Of a stretch of DNA of 64,000 nucleotides, positions 1-7,484 are shown piece by piece (position 1 is the stretch's first letter; each line of letters starts with the position of its first letter). This stretch comes from Clostridiales bacterium (GTDB taxonomy: Bacteria > Bacillota > Clostridia > Oscillospirales > Oscillospiraceae): the NCBI GenBank assembly GCA_902362775.1, contig CABIXV010000001.1:296768-360767 (forward strand). The letters run 5' to 3'. The position numbers were made by a program, and so were the translations under genes. The notes below the pieces were generated by a model. The model had not been told where the DNA came from. It was given only the letters and a program-made list of their open reading frames with translations, and searched no databases.

Positions 1-614
1 TTTTGCTCCGCCAGGGAGCGGATAACCTTCAACACCTCGCCGGTGAGCTCCGGGTCCAAGGCAGAGGTAGGCTCGTCAAAGCAGAGAATATCCGGCTTGA
101 GAGCCAGCGCCCGGGCGATGGCCACCCGTTGCTGCTGGCCGCCGGAGAGCTGGTGGGGATAATGGCCAGCCCGGTCGGCTAACCCCATCCTGCCCAACAG
201 TTCCCGGCCATCTTTCTCAATCTGGGCGTAGATCTCCTTTTTTTTCTCCTTAAAATCGGGACGTTCCCTGGCCAGAAGCTGGCTGGCTAGGGTCACATTT
301 TCCAGCGCAGTGTATTGAGGAAAGAGGTTAAATGACTGGAAAACCATCCCAAAGTGGAGCCTTTTCTTGCGGATCTCGCTCTCCCTCTGGGTAGAGGGGT
401 CAGCGGCGTCAAAAAGGACCTTATCCTGGACCAGGATCTGTCCCTGATCCGGGGTTTCCAAAAAATTTAGGCAGCGCAGCAGCGTGGTCTTTCCGCTGCC
501 GGAGGAGCCGATGATGGCTAGGGCCTGACCCTGCTCCAGTTCGAAGCTGATGTCCTCCAGCACACGGGTGGCCCCAAAGTGCTTTTCAATATTCTTGACC
601 TGTAAAACAGCCAT
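1..614 (-). CDS. Polar amino acid ABC transporter, ATP-binding protein (3'-partial)
   Basis: This is the ATPase of an amino-acid importer of the GlnQ/HisP type; it powers uptake through the neighbouring permease at the cytoplasmic face of the membrane. The visible 204 residues contain a Walker A (GSSGSGKTT), the Q-loop region, the ABC signature [15 protein letters not shown] and a Walker B followed by [11 protein letters not shown]. The C-terminal part lies beyond the window start, so the gene is cut, not broken. The ATG at 612-614 follows the permease stop by 12 bases and sits in an SBP-permease-ATPase operon read leftwards. The family assignment is firm; the exact substrate (glutamine, cystine, arginine or another polar amino acid) cannot be told. 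Confidence 0.95.
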   Translation of the reverse strand, partial: MAVLQVKNIEKHFGATRVLEDISFELEQGQALAIIGSSGSGKTTLLRCLNFLETPDQGQILVQDKVLFDAADPSTQRESEIRKKRLHFGMVFQSFNLFPQYTALENVTLASQLLARERPDFKEKKKEIYAQIEKDGRELLGRMGLADRAGHYPHQLSGGQQQRVAIARALALKPDILCFDEPTSALDPELTGEVLKVIRSLAEQ

Positions 615-626
615 TTCAGTGCCTCC

Positions 627-1268
627 TCATCTGAAGTAATCCAGCTTTTTCTCTGTCCGGCTCAACAGAAATGTGACCAGTCCATTGAACACCAGGAAAA
701 ACACACCGGCATAGAACAATGGCCAGATCATAGCCTTGTTTCCAAACTCCTTCGCCATGGCGATGACCTCTTTTACCATGATAAAGTTAGCCAGAGAGGT
801 GTCTTTGATCAGGGTGATGATCTCATTTCCCATGGGCGGGACGATGCGCTTGATGACCTGGAGGAGCGTGACGTGGTAAAAAATCTGGCCCTTTGTCATG
901 CCCAGCACCTGTCCAGCCTCCTGCTGCCCTCTGGGTACGCCCTGGATACCGCCCCGGAAAATTTCTGAGAAATAGGCCGCGTAATTAAGCACAAAGGCCA
1001 GACAAGCAGCCGTCATCCTGGGAAGCATATGTCCAGGATTCAAAAAACCGGGCAAATAATATACAATGGCCAGCTGGAGCATCAGTGGGGTGGAGCGCAT
1101 CAGATAGACATACAGCCGGGAGACCCCGCTCAACGGCTTCCAGCGACTGATGGACCCAAAGGACACGATCAGCCCTAGCGGCAGCGCCAGCAACAGTGTC
1201 ACGAAGAATATCTGGCAGTTGAGCAAAAAGCTCTTCCCCAGCATGACGTTCACAGTCTGAAAACTCAT
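627..1268 (-). CDS. Polar amino acid ABC transporter, permease (HisM/GlnP family)
   Basis: Integral membrane subunit of the amino-acid importer, about 213 residues with roughly five membrane segments. The EAA loop that docks the ATPase is seen as GQQEAGQVLGMTKGQ in the middle of the protein. I chose the ATG at 1266-1268 (MSFQTVNV) because AAAGGAGAGAG lies just upstream; a longer frame exists but has no ribosome site. It lies between the substrate-binding protein gene (1362-2264) and the ATPase gene (ends at 614), so one operon is likely. The ribosome site GGAGAGAGAA is complementary to the repeated C/U-rich motif of the candidate sRNA at 48190-48413, which is noted as a hypothesis only. Confidence 0.93.
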   Translation of the reverse strand: MSFQTVNVMLGKSFLLNCQIFFVTLLLALPLGLIVSFGSISRWKPLSGVSRLYVYLMRSTPLMLQLAIVYYLPGFLNPGHMLPRMTAACLAFVLNYAAYFSEIFRGGIQGVPRGQQEAGQVLGMTKGQIFYHVTLLQVIKRIVPPMGNEIITLIKDTSLANFIMVKEVIAMAKEFGNKAMIWPLFYAGVFFLVFNGLVTFLLSRTEKKLDYFR

Positions 1269-1306
1269 GTTCTCTCTCCTTTGCCTTCCCATCAAACACA
1301 GCACAG

Positions 1307-1332
1307 GGCAGGAGGGATCGCTCCCCCCTGCC
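1307..1332 (-). other. Intercistronic hairpin between substrate-binding protein and permease genes
   Basis: An inverted repeat (arms about 1307-1317 and 1322-1332) separates the binding-protein gene from the permease gene. On the minus strand it has no clear U-run, so it is not a strong terminator. Such hairpins commonly stabilise the upstream mRNA, which would fit the need for excess binding protein. The role is inferred. Confidence 0.4.
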
Positions 1333-1361
1333 TTGCGGTCTGGTCGCCGTGTCTTTTCTTT

Positions 1362-2264
1362 TTACTGATTGGCCAGCAGCAGTTCAGCCAAGTCATATTT
1401 CTCAGCCAGGGTATTCAAAGTGCCGTCCTCAATGAGCGCCTGCATGGCCTCATTGACCTTCTCAGCCGCGTCGGAGTCTTTGCGGAAGCCGACGCCGTAC
1501 TCCTCCACGGACAGCTGCAGATCGGGGATAATCATCAAATCGGAGTAGTCCCCCTGGCCCACCATAGCGCCGGCCAGTACAAAGTCCAGTACGGCGGCGT
1601 CGGCGGCGCCGGTCTTGACTTCCAGAAGGGTGTCGGTCTGCTTGGCAGCGGAGATGTACTCAGCCTGCTTTAGATTTTCGTCTGCCCCCTCGCCAATGAT
1701 GGCGGCCTCACCGGCAGAGCCGGCCTCGGCCTCCACCGTCTTACCCACCAGGTCGGCGGTGGACGTATAGACATCGGCGTTGTCGGAGCGGATCACCACC
1801 ACCTGGTAGTTCTTGATGTAGGGATCAGAGATGGTCAGAGCCTCCTGCAGCTCAGGGGTAATGGTCATGCCGTTCCAGATACAGTCGATGGTCTGGGCCT
1901 GGAGCTCCATGATCTTGCTGTCCCAGTTGATCTCCACAAACTCAGGGGTGACACCCAGCTTCTCGCAGACGGCGGTGGCAAACTCAGTCTCAAAGCCAGT
2001 CAGCTCGCCATTGTCGTCAAAATAATTCATGGGTTCAAAATAGGTAATGCCGATCTTCATCGTACCGTTGCTCTCGATCTTAGCCCAGTCGGAGTCCGCC
2101 GCGTCCACAGAGCTGTTGTCCCCCTGCTGGCTTCCAGAGCTGACATCCGAGGCAGAGGTATTGGAGCCGGACTGGCTGGACTGGTCCTGAGTGCCGTTAT
2201 TGCCGCAGGCGGCCAGAGACAGGCACATGGCCAAGGCCAAAACAAGAGAAAGAGTCTTTTTCAT
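1362..2264 (-). CDS. Amino acid ABC transporter substrate-binding lipoprotein
   Basis: Extracellular solute receptor of the SBP_bac_3 family, 300 residues. It starts with a lipoprotein signal peptide ending in LSLAACG, so Cys20 would be lipidated and anchor the protein outside the membrane. A Ser/Gly/Asp-rich linker (about residues 21-58) leads into the bilobed domain, with family motifs such as ITYFEPMNYFDDNGELTGFE and, further on, GMTITPEL and DAAVLDF. The final third (VGFRKDSD, then LAEKYDLAELL) is also typical. The ATG is preceded by GGAGGATACATAACT. It is the first gene of the operon with the permease and ATPase. The amino acid bound is not predictable from sequence alone. Confidence 0.95.
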   Translation of the reverse strand: MKKTLSLVLALAMCLSLAACGNNGTQDQSSQSGSNTSASDVSSGSQQGDNSSVDAADSDWAKIESNGTMKIGITYFEPMNYFDDNGELTGFETEFATAVCEKLGVTPEFVEINWDSKIMELQAQTIDCIWNGMTITPELQEALTISDPYIKNYQVVVIRSDNADVYTSTADLVGKTVEAEAGSAGEAAIIGEGADENLKQAEYISAAKQTDTLLEVKTGAADAAVLDFVLAGAMVGQGDYSDLMIIPDLQLSVEEYGVGFRKDSDAAEKVNEAMQALIEDGTLNTLAEKYDLAELLLANQ

Positions 2265-2325
2265 AGTTATGTATCCTCCAATTCTTTCAGCAAACCCCAG
2301 GGATCACTCCCTGTGACACTTTCGC

Positions 2326-2354
2326 ATTTTAGCACGCTAATGCGATATTGTAAA
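2326..2354 (-). promoter_or_regulatory. Sigma-A promoter of the amino acid ABC operon
   Basis: On the minus strand TTTACA (2349-2354) and TAAAAT (2326-2331) are separated by 17 bases, about 60 bases before the substrate-binding protein start. A perfect small inverted repeat (CAGGGA / TCCCTG, 2299-2314) falls in the predicted 5' leader and could be an operator or a leader hairpin. Confidence 0.6.
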
Positions 2355-2604
2355 GAGGAAAATGAAAAATTTTTTTGATTTTCTTTTTTGCCAAACGCTC
2401 TCCTTCCTCTTTCCGGAAAAAATATCACCTTCCACAAGATAAGGGGGCCGGACGGCCATCCCCTTTGTTGGAGGAAAACTGTCACGGGAATGAGGTCGTT
2501 CATCCTCATGTCCAACTGACAGTGCTCCTCCGAGAGATAAACCGCCCGGCCCCTGATCTGCGTCACTCAAAAGGCGCTCATAATCTGTCCCAATGTGGAC
2601 CAGA

Positions 2605-2805
2605 TTACTTCATGCCGTTCTCGTAGGACTCGATCATCTTCTTGACCATCTGGCCGCCCACGGAGCCAGCCTGCTTGCTGGTCAGGTCGCCATTGTAACC
2701 CTGCTTCAGGTTGACGCCCACCTCGTTGGCAGCTTCCATCTTAAACTTGTTCATCGCTTCACGGGCATTAGGCACCATAATTTTATTGCTGTTGTTACTA
2801 GACAT
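2605..2805 (-). CDS. Alpha/beta-type small acid-soluble spore protein
   Basis: A 66-residue DNA-coating protein of the spore core that protects forespore DNA and is degraded at germination. Family hallmarks are seen: the germination-protease cleavage region around EAANEVGVNL and the C-terminal segment DLTSKQAGSVGGQMVKKMIE. Length matches the family (60-75). The ATG is preceded by AAAAGGAGAGAGG. It is monocistronic, lying upstream of but apart from the ABC operon. Its expression is expected late in the forespore under sigma-G; a candidate promoter is at 2862-2890. Identification is firm. Confidence 0.95.
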   Translation of the reverse strand: MSSNNSNKIMVPNAREAMNKFKMEAANEVGVNLKQGYNGDLTSKQAGSVGGQMVKKMIESYENGMK

Positions 2806-2861
2806 GATTCCTCTCTCCTTTTACTGTTTGACTGTTTTGGTTTGGATGGAACATCCACGCA

Positions 2862-2890
2862 TATCATTTCCCCAGCCGGATCAACTATAC
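2862..2890 (-). promoter_or_regulatory. Candidate sigma-G promoter of the SASP gene
   Basis: On the minus strand GTATA (2886-2890) matches the sigma-G -35 pattern GHATR, and after 17 bases AATGATA (2862-2868) resembles the -10 pattern CATNMTA with one mismatch. The position, about 57 bases before the SASP start, is suitable. The gene family is a classical sigma-G target; the match itself is short. Confidence 0.4.
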
Positions 2891-3143
2891 CTGTATCATC
2901 TTTCCTTATCCAGGCAATTTTCCTGAAATATCCTTTCCTCTTATGATTGCTTAAATAAGCAAATTTCTCTTTTAGCGTACACCGCACAACTGACAAATAG
3001 CTGCGCGCGATACTTTCCTATTTCTCTTGAAGGATAAAACGCCAACCACAAAATATTGCCTCTATACAATCCAACTGGAGCACACAAACTTCGGAGAGAC
3101 AATCCATTTTTATTTTTTGCCTAGCTCTTTCCGCCAAAATACT

Positions 3144-3196
3144 CTTAATTGGCTATATCCTAAGCCCATCTTAATATCAGATATACACTCCTTAAT
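3144..3196. promoter_or_regulatory. Three CTTAAT boxes upstream of the first kdpD-like gene
   Basis: CTTAAT occurs at 3144-3149, 3170-3175 and 3191-3196; the last two are 21 bases apart, on the same DNA face. The same hexamer or its complement recurs before the kdpFABC genes (5307), before the 11313 gene (11236) and before ktrB (11526, 11568, 11615). An OmpR-family regulator such as KdpE would be expected to bind repeated short boxes like this. The rest of the 2806-3276 intergenic stretch is AT-rich and shows no gene. Confidence 0.4.
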
Positions 3197-3276
3197 AACG
3201 CAATAATGTCTGGCATGATAGGATAGCAAAATAGAAAATGATTTCCAGAATAAATCGGAGGGGAAGTGAAGTTCAC

Positions 3277-5250
3277 ATGGTTTCAGGGAAGGACAATCCT
3301 TTGCATGATGGAGGGAACCTGGTAGCTTCCGGTCAATTAAAAATATTTTTCGGCTATGCCGCCGGGGTGGGCAAGACCTATGCCATGCTGGAGGCGGCTC
3401 ACCATGCTAAACGGGAGGGCATTGACGTGGTGGTGGGCTATGTAGAGCCCCATGCCAGACCGGAGACTCTGGCGCTGCTGGATGGGCTGGAGGTCCTTCC
3501 CACTATGGAGACGGACTACCGTGGGATCAAGCTGCGGGAGTTCGACCTGATTGGAGCGCTTGACCGTCACCCACAGCTCATCCTGGTGGACGAACTGGCG
3601 CACAGCAATGTCCCAGGATGCCGCCATATGAAGCGGTATCAGGATGTGGAAGAACTCCTCCAGGCGGGCATTAACGTCTACACTACCGTGAATGTCCAGC
3701 ATCTGGAGTCCTTAAATGACTTGGTTTCCTCCATCACAGGCGTTGTGGTGAATGAGCGAATCCCCGACTATGTATTTGACCGGGCCAGCCAGGTGGAACT
3801 GGTGGACATCGAACCCTCCGACCTAGAGAAACGTCTGAGAGAGGGGAAGATCTACCGTGCACAGCAGGCAAAGCGGGCATTGCAGAATTTCTTTACTACG
3901 GAAAATCTGGCTGCCCTGCGGGAGATTGCCATGCGCCGGACCGCAGACCAGCTCAACCGCTCCGCGGTGAGCAAAGGGAAAGAGAAAAGCGCCAAGGCGG
4001 GCGAACATATCCTGATCTGCCTGTCCTCCGCCCCGTCAAACGCAAAGGTAATCCGAGCCGCCGCTCGGATGTCAGAGGCATTCCACAGCGGGTTTACGGC
4101 ACTGTTTGTCCAGACGCCGGAGACCAAGGAGCTGTCTGGGGAAAATATTAAACGCCTGCGGAGCAACCTGCGCCTGGCGGAGCAGCTAGGCGCTCAAATC
4201 GCCACTGTTTACGGTACCGATCCGGCGGAACAGATCGCGGAATATGCCCGGGTCAGCGGAGTGACGAAGATCGTCATGGGCCGAATGAACCACAAACAGA
4301 ACCCCATCTTGCGGAAAAAGAGCCTGGCCGACCGCCTGATTGAGCAGACAGACCTGGATGTCTATATCATCCCTGACAGGCAGCCGATCTATAAAAGGCC
4401 GATGCAGAAGGTCCGGCGGTCAAAGGAACGATTCTCCATTCGGGACTTGGGGACTACTCTGCTTTGCTTGCTTCTTGCTACGGCGCTTGGCTTCGGATTT
4501 TACCAGGCCGGCTTCAGCGAGTCCAATATCATTACCGTCTACATTCTCGGCGTGCTGCTGACTGCAGTCTCCACCAACGGGCACCTGTACGGCGCAGCTA
4601 GTTCTCTTATCAGTGTCGCAGCCTTCAATTTTTTCTTTACAGAGCCACGCTTCTCCTTTCAGGCCACCGACCCCAGCTATCCTGTGACCTTCCTGATCAT
4701 GCTTACCTCCAGCATTATTGCCAGCTCTCTGGCCAGCCGGGTGAAAACGCAGGCCAGTATGGCGGCGGAGAAAAGCTATTACACGGAGTTGTTGCTGGAG
4801 AGCAGCCAAAAGCTGCAGACTGTCCGCACGGAATGGGATTGCCTGCGCCTAACAGCGGAACAACTCAGCCGGCTGTTTGATAGACCCGTTCTTTATGCTT
4901 TGAGCAGCCCAGAGACGGAACTGAGTTTTCGGATCGAGCCAGCGGACGAACAGGCACTGGTAGCAGGGCTGAGTACGGAAGATATCGGTGTGGCCAAGTG
5001 GGTACAGAAGAACAACAAGCACGCCGGAGCTACCACCAACACGCTGCCTGACTCCAAATGGCTGTTTCTGTCCGTGCGTGGTACCCGTGGGCCCATGGGA
5101 ATCGTGGGTATCCCCATTTCCGGTTATCCTGTGCCGGATGCCTTTGAGAAAAACCTGATGATCGCTATCCTTGGCGAGTGCGGACTCAGTCAGGAGCGTA
5201 TCCGCGTGGAATCGGAGCAGACCTGGGGAATGGACCGCTCACAGGAGTAA
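3277..5250 (+). CDS. KdpD-like potassium sensor lacking the histidine kinase domain
   Basis: About 657 residues. In order it has the KdpD N-terminal domain with a Walker A (GYAAGVGKT, residues 26-34) and the adjacent RPET/VDELAHSN region, a Usp-like domain (about 240-360, with CLSSAPSNAK and GFTALFV), four close membrane segments (DUF4118, about 385-490) and a GAF-like domain (about 510-640). It then stops; a normal KdpD runs on to about 900 residues with HisKA and ATPase domains, and those are absent here. It should therefore sense but not phosphorylate. The ATG at 3277 follows GGAGGGG; an earlier in-frame ATG at 3238 has no ribosome site. It lies directly ahead of the kdp transport genes, while a full kdpD is 9 kb downstream. 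The two may work together. Confidence 0.9.
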   Translation: MVSGKDNPLHDGGNLVASGQLKIFFGYAAGVGKTYAMLEAAHHAKREGIDVVVGYVEPHARPETLALLDGLEVLPTMETDYRGIKLREFDLIGALDRHPQLILVDELAHSNVPGCRHMKRYQDVEELLQAGINVYTTVNVQHLESLNDLVSSITGVVVNERIPDYVFDRASQVELVDIEPSDLEKRLREGKIYRAQQAKRALQNFFTTENLAALREIAMRRTADQLNRSAVSKGKEKSAKAGEHILICLSSAPSNAKVIRAAARMSEAFHSGFTALFVQTPETKELSGENIKRLRSNLRLAEQLGAQIATVYGTDPAEQIAEYARVSGVTKIVMGRMNHKQNPILRKKSLADRLIEQTDLDVYIIPDRQPIYKRPMQKVRRSKERFSIRDLGTTLLCLLLATALGFGFYQAGFSESNIITVYILGVLLTAVSTNGHLYGAASSLISVAAFNFFFTEPRFSFQATDPSYPVTFLIMLTSSIIASSLASRVKTQASMAAEKSYYTELLLESSQKLQTVRTEWDCLRLTAEQLSRLFDRPVLYALSSPETELSFRIEPADEQALVAGLSTEDIGVAKWVQKNNKHAGATTNTLPDSKWLFLSVRGTRGPMGIVGIPISGYPVPDAFEKNLMIAILGECGLSQERIRVESEQTWGMDRSQE

Positions 5251-5306
5251 TTTCTTAGAGGACAGTGCAGCCAATTTTTATTTTCTGTTAATACGAACAT
5301 GGAATC

Positions 5307-5312
5307 CTTAAT
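5307..5312. promoter_or_regulatory. CTTAAT box upstream of the kdpFABC genes
   Basis: A single CTTAAT lies in the 154-base gap between the kinase-less sensor gene and the small ORF that opens the kdpF-A-B-C group. It matches the boxes seen before the other potassium genes of this island. An 8-bp hairpin (5356-5363 with 5373-5380) follows in the same leader. Confidence 0.35.
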
Positions 5313-5404
5313 CCTCGCTTTTTATGGATTGCAGTATCCTATGGAGGTAATTTGAGGCTGACAAACACTAGCTGTCAGCCAGAAGAGAAAGGAGAAATGA
5401 TTGA

Positions 5405-5506
5405 ATGATGGACATTTTCATGATAGGGACTCTGGCGGTCAGTTTCGGTCTGGTATGGCTCTTGATCCGCTGGTGCCAAAAGCAGTTGGATAACCCGGAA
5501 TCCTAA
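5405..5506 (+). CDS. Small single-span membrane protein upstream of kdpF
   Basis: A 33-residue ORF, MMDIFMIGTLAVSFGLVW then LLIRWCQKQLDNPES, with one hydrophobic helix and a charged C-terminal tail. A GGAG ribosome site is 10 bases upstream of the ATG. It is too short for routine ORF calling, but its ribosome site, its single membrane helix and its place immediately before kdpF speak for a real gene. I cannot assign a family; it resembles KdpF-like subunits only in size and topology. A role as an accessory subunit or regulator of the Kdp pump is an inference from position. Confidence 0.6.
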   Translation: MMDIFMIGTLAVSFGLVWLLIRWCQKQLDNPES

Positions 5507-5531
5507 ATCTCACGGAAAGGAGAGCAAAACT

Positions 5532-5609
5532 GTGATTGCACTTGGAATTATCGTTCTGCTGCTGGGCGCCTATCTCGTTTACGCGCTGGTGCACCCGGAG
5601 CGCTTCTGA
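5532..5609 (+). CDS. kdpF: Potassium-transporting ATPase small subunit KdpF
   Basis: A 25-residue single-helix peptide (VIALGIIVLLLGAYLVYALV, then HPERF) with the pattern of KdpF, which stabilises the KdpFABC complex in the membrane. It starts with GTG after AAAGGAG. The gene ends 36 bases before kdpA and has the usual kdpF-kdpA order. Length and the terminal YALxxPERF-type end match the family. Confidence 0.85.
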   Translation: MIALGIIVLLLGAYLVYALVHPERF

Positions 5610-5645
5610 GATGCCTAATACCGCAGAAAATAGGAGGAATACGAT

Positions 5646-7469
5646 ATGTTGCAGCTGGCGTTGACAATTATCATTTTTCTGATTATTGTCATTCCGGTTG
5701 GACGGTATATGTATCATATCGCCACATGGAACCACACCTTGGCCGATCCGGTCTTTGACCGTCTGGACGGCGTTATTTACAAAATTGGCGGCGTAAATCC
5801 CCATCAGGGCATGAACTGGAAACAGTACGCCTTGGCTCTGGTGGGGACCAACGCGGTCATGGTGGCCATCGGCTACCTGATCCTGCGTATTCAGAGCGTC
5901 GGGATCTTCAACCCCAACAACATTGGCAACATGGAGCCGACTCTGGCGTTCAACACCATCATCAGCTTCATGACCAACACGAATCTACAGCATTACTCCG
6001 GCGAGTCCGGACTGAGTTACTTAAGCCAGATGCTGGTCATCATCTTTATGATGTTCGTCTCTGCCGCCAGCGGCTACGCCGCTTGCATCGCGTTTATCCG
6101 CGGGCTGACCGGCAAGACCAAAGATGATGTGGGCAACTTTTTTGCCGACCTGACCCGCATCACCACCCGTCTGCTGCTGCCGTTCTCCATTGTGGGCGGC
6201 CTGTTGCTGGTGTGGCAGGGCGTGCCCCAGAACTTTGATTCCAACGTCGTGTTGAATACTCTGGAGGGCACCTTCCAAACCATCGCCATGGGGCCCATCG
6301 CCGCCCTTGAGATCATCAAGCACCTGGGCACCAACGGCGGCGGCTTCCTGGGTGCCAACTCCTCCACTCCATTGGAGAACCCCACCATTATTTCCGACCT
6401 GATTGAGCTGTACTCCATGATGCTCTTCCCCGGCGCCTGCGTCATCACCTTCGGCAAGATGGTCCGCGGCCGCAGGAAGAAAGATGACAAGGACGACGAT
6501 GATAAGAATTCGCCTAAGGGCGGCGCTTCTGGCGGTCAGTTGTCTACCACATCTTCCGCTGGCACATCTCATGGTCCCCGTCTGAACGACCACAGCCTGA
6601 CCGCTGCCATCTACGGCTGGGAGGGCCGCACAATCTTCCTGGCTATGGGCATCATCTTCCTGGTTGGTCTGAGCGTCTGCTATTGGGCCGAGCTTCAGGG
6701 CAACCCGGCGCTGGCCAATATTGGCCTGAGCCAGTCCATGGGCAGCATGGAGGGCAAGGAAGTGCGCTTCGGCATCGCGCAGTCCGCCATGTTCACCACA
6801 ACTACCACCTCGTTTACCACAGGCACCGTCAACAACATGCACGATACCTTGACCCCTCTGGGCGGCATGATCCCCCTGCTGCACATGATGCTCAACGTGG
6901 TCTTTGGCGGCAAGGGTGTTGGACTGATGAATATGATTATGTACGCCATCTTGGCGGTGTTCATCTGTGGGCTGATGATCGGCCGCACGCCCGAGTACCT
7001 GGGTAAGAAGATCGAGGGCCGGGAGATGAAACTCACCGCGCTGTGCATTATCATCCATCCCTTCCTGATTCTGTTCTTCTCCGCCCTGGCGGTTTCCACC
7101 TCCGGAGGTCTGGAGGGGATCACCAACCCAGGCTTCCACGGCCTGAGCCAGGTGCTGTATGAATATTCCTCTTCCGCGGCCAACAACGGTTCCGGCTTTG
7201 AGGGCCTGGCAGACAACACCTACTTCTGGAACATCACCGCAGGCTTGGCCATGTTCTTCGGCCGGTATCTCTCCATCGTCATTCAGCTGGCCATCGCCGG
7301 CTCCCTGATGCGCAAGCGGTTCGTCAACGAGACCGTCGGGACCCTGCGTACGGATACTCTGTCCTTCGCTGTGATCCTGGTGTTCGTAGTCTATATCTTC
7401 GCAGCGCTGACCTTCTTCCCCGCGCTGGCACTTGGCCCTATCGCAGAGCATCTGACCCTGTGGGCCTAA
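5646..7469 (+). CDS. kdpA: Potassium-transporting ATPase subunit A
   Basis: The K+-binding, channel-like subunit of the high-affinity KdpFABC pump, related to the KtrB/TrkH superfamily. It has about ten membrane segments and the selectivity-filter loops, for example TNTNLQHYSGESGLSYLSQM, TNGGGFLGANSS, TTTTSFTTGTVNNMHD and YSSSAANNGSGFEGL. At 607 residues it is longer than the usual 555-565 because a hydrophilic, charged insertion of about 40 residues (about 275-318) sits in a cytoplasmic loop. Part of this insertion (DDKDDDDK, residues 280-287) differs by one residue from the FLAG epitope by chance. The ATG follows AGGAGGAATACGAT. First large gene of kdpA-kdpB-kdpC. Confidence 0.97.
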   Translation: MLQLALTIIIFLIIVIPVGRYMYHIATWNHTLADPVFDRLDGVIYKIGGVNPHQGMNWKQYALALVGTNAVMVAIGYLILRIQSVGIFNPNNIGNMEPTLAFNTIISFMTNTNLQHYSGESGLSYLSQMLVIIFMMFVSAASGYAACIAFIRGLTGKTKDDVGNFFADLTRITTRLLLPFSIVGGLLLVWQGVPQNFDSNVVLNTLEGTFQTIAMGPIAALEIIKHLGTNGGGFLGANSSTPLENPTIISDLIELYSMMLFPGACVITFGKMVRGRRKKDDKDDDDKNSPKGGASGGQLSTTSSAGTSHGPRLNDHSLTAAIYGWEGRTIFLAMGIIFLVGLSVCYWAELQGNPALANIGLSQSMGSMEGKEVRFGIAQSAMFTTTTTSFTTGTVNNMHDTLTPLGGMIPLLHMMLNVVFGGKGVGLMNMIMYAILAVFICGLMIGRTPEYLGKKIEGREMKLTALCIIIHPFLILFFSALAVSTSGGLEGITNPGFHGLSQVLYEYSSSAANNGSGFEGLADNTYFWNITAGLAMFFGRYLSIVIQLAIAGSLMRKRFVNETVGTLRTDTLSFAVILVFVVYIFAALTFFPALALGPIAEHLTLWA

Positions 7470-7484
7470 GGAGGGCGTTTTCAT

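Noticed and set aside
6483-6506. FLAG-like DDKDDDDK as a sign of vector or tag contamination
   Set aside because: One residue differs from the tag, and it sits inside an intact kdpA with normal flanks.
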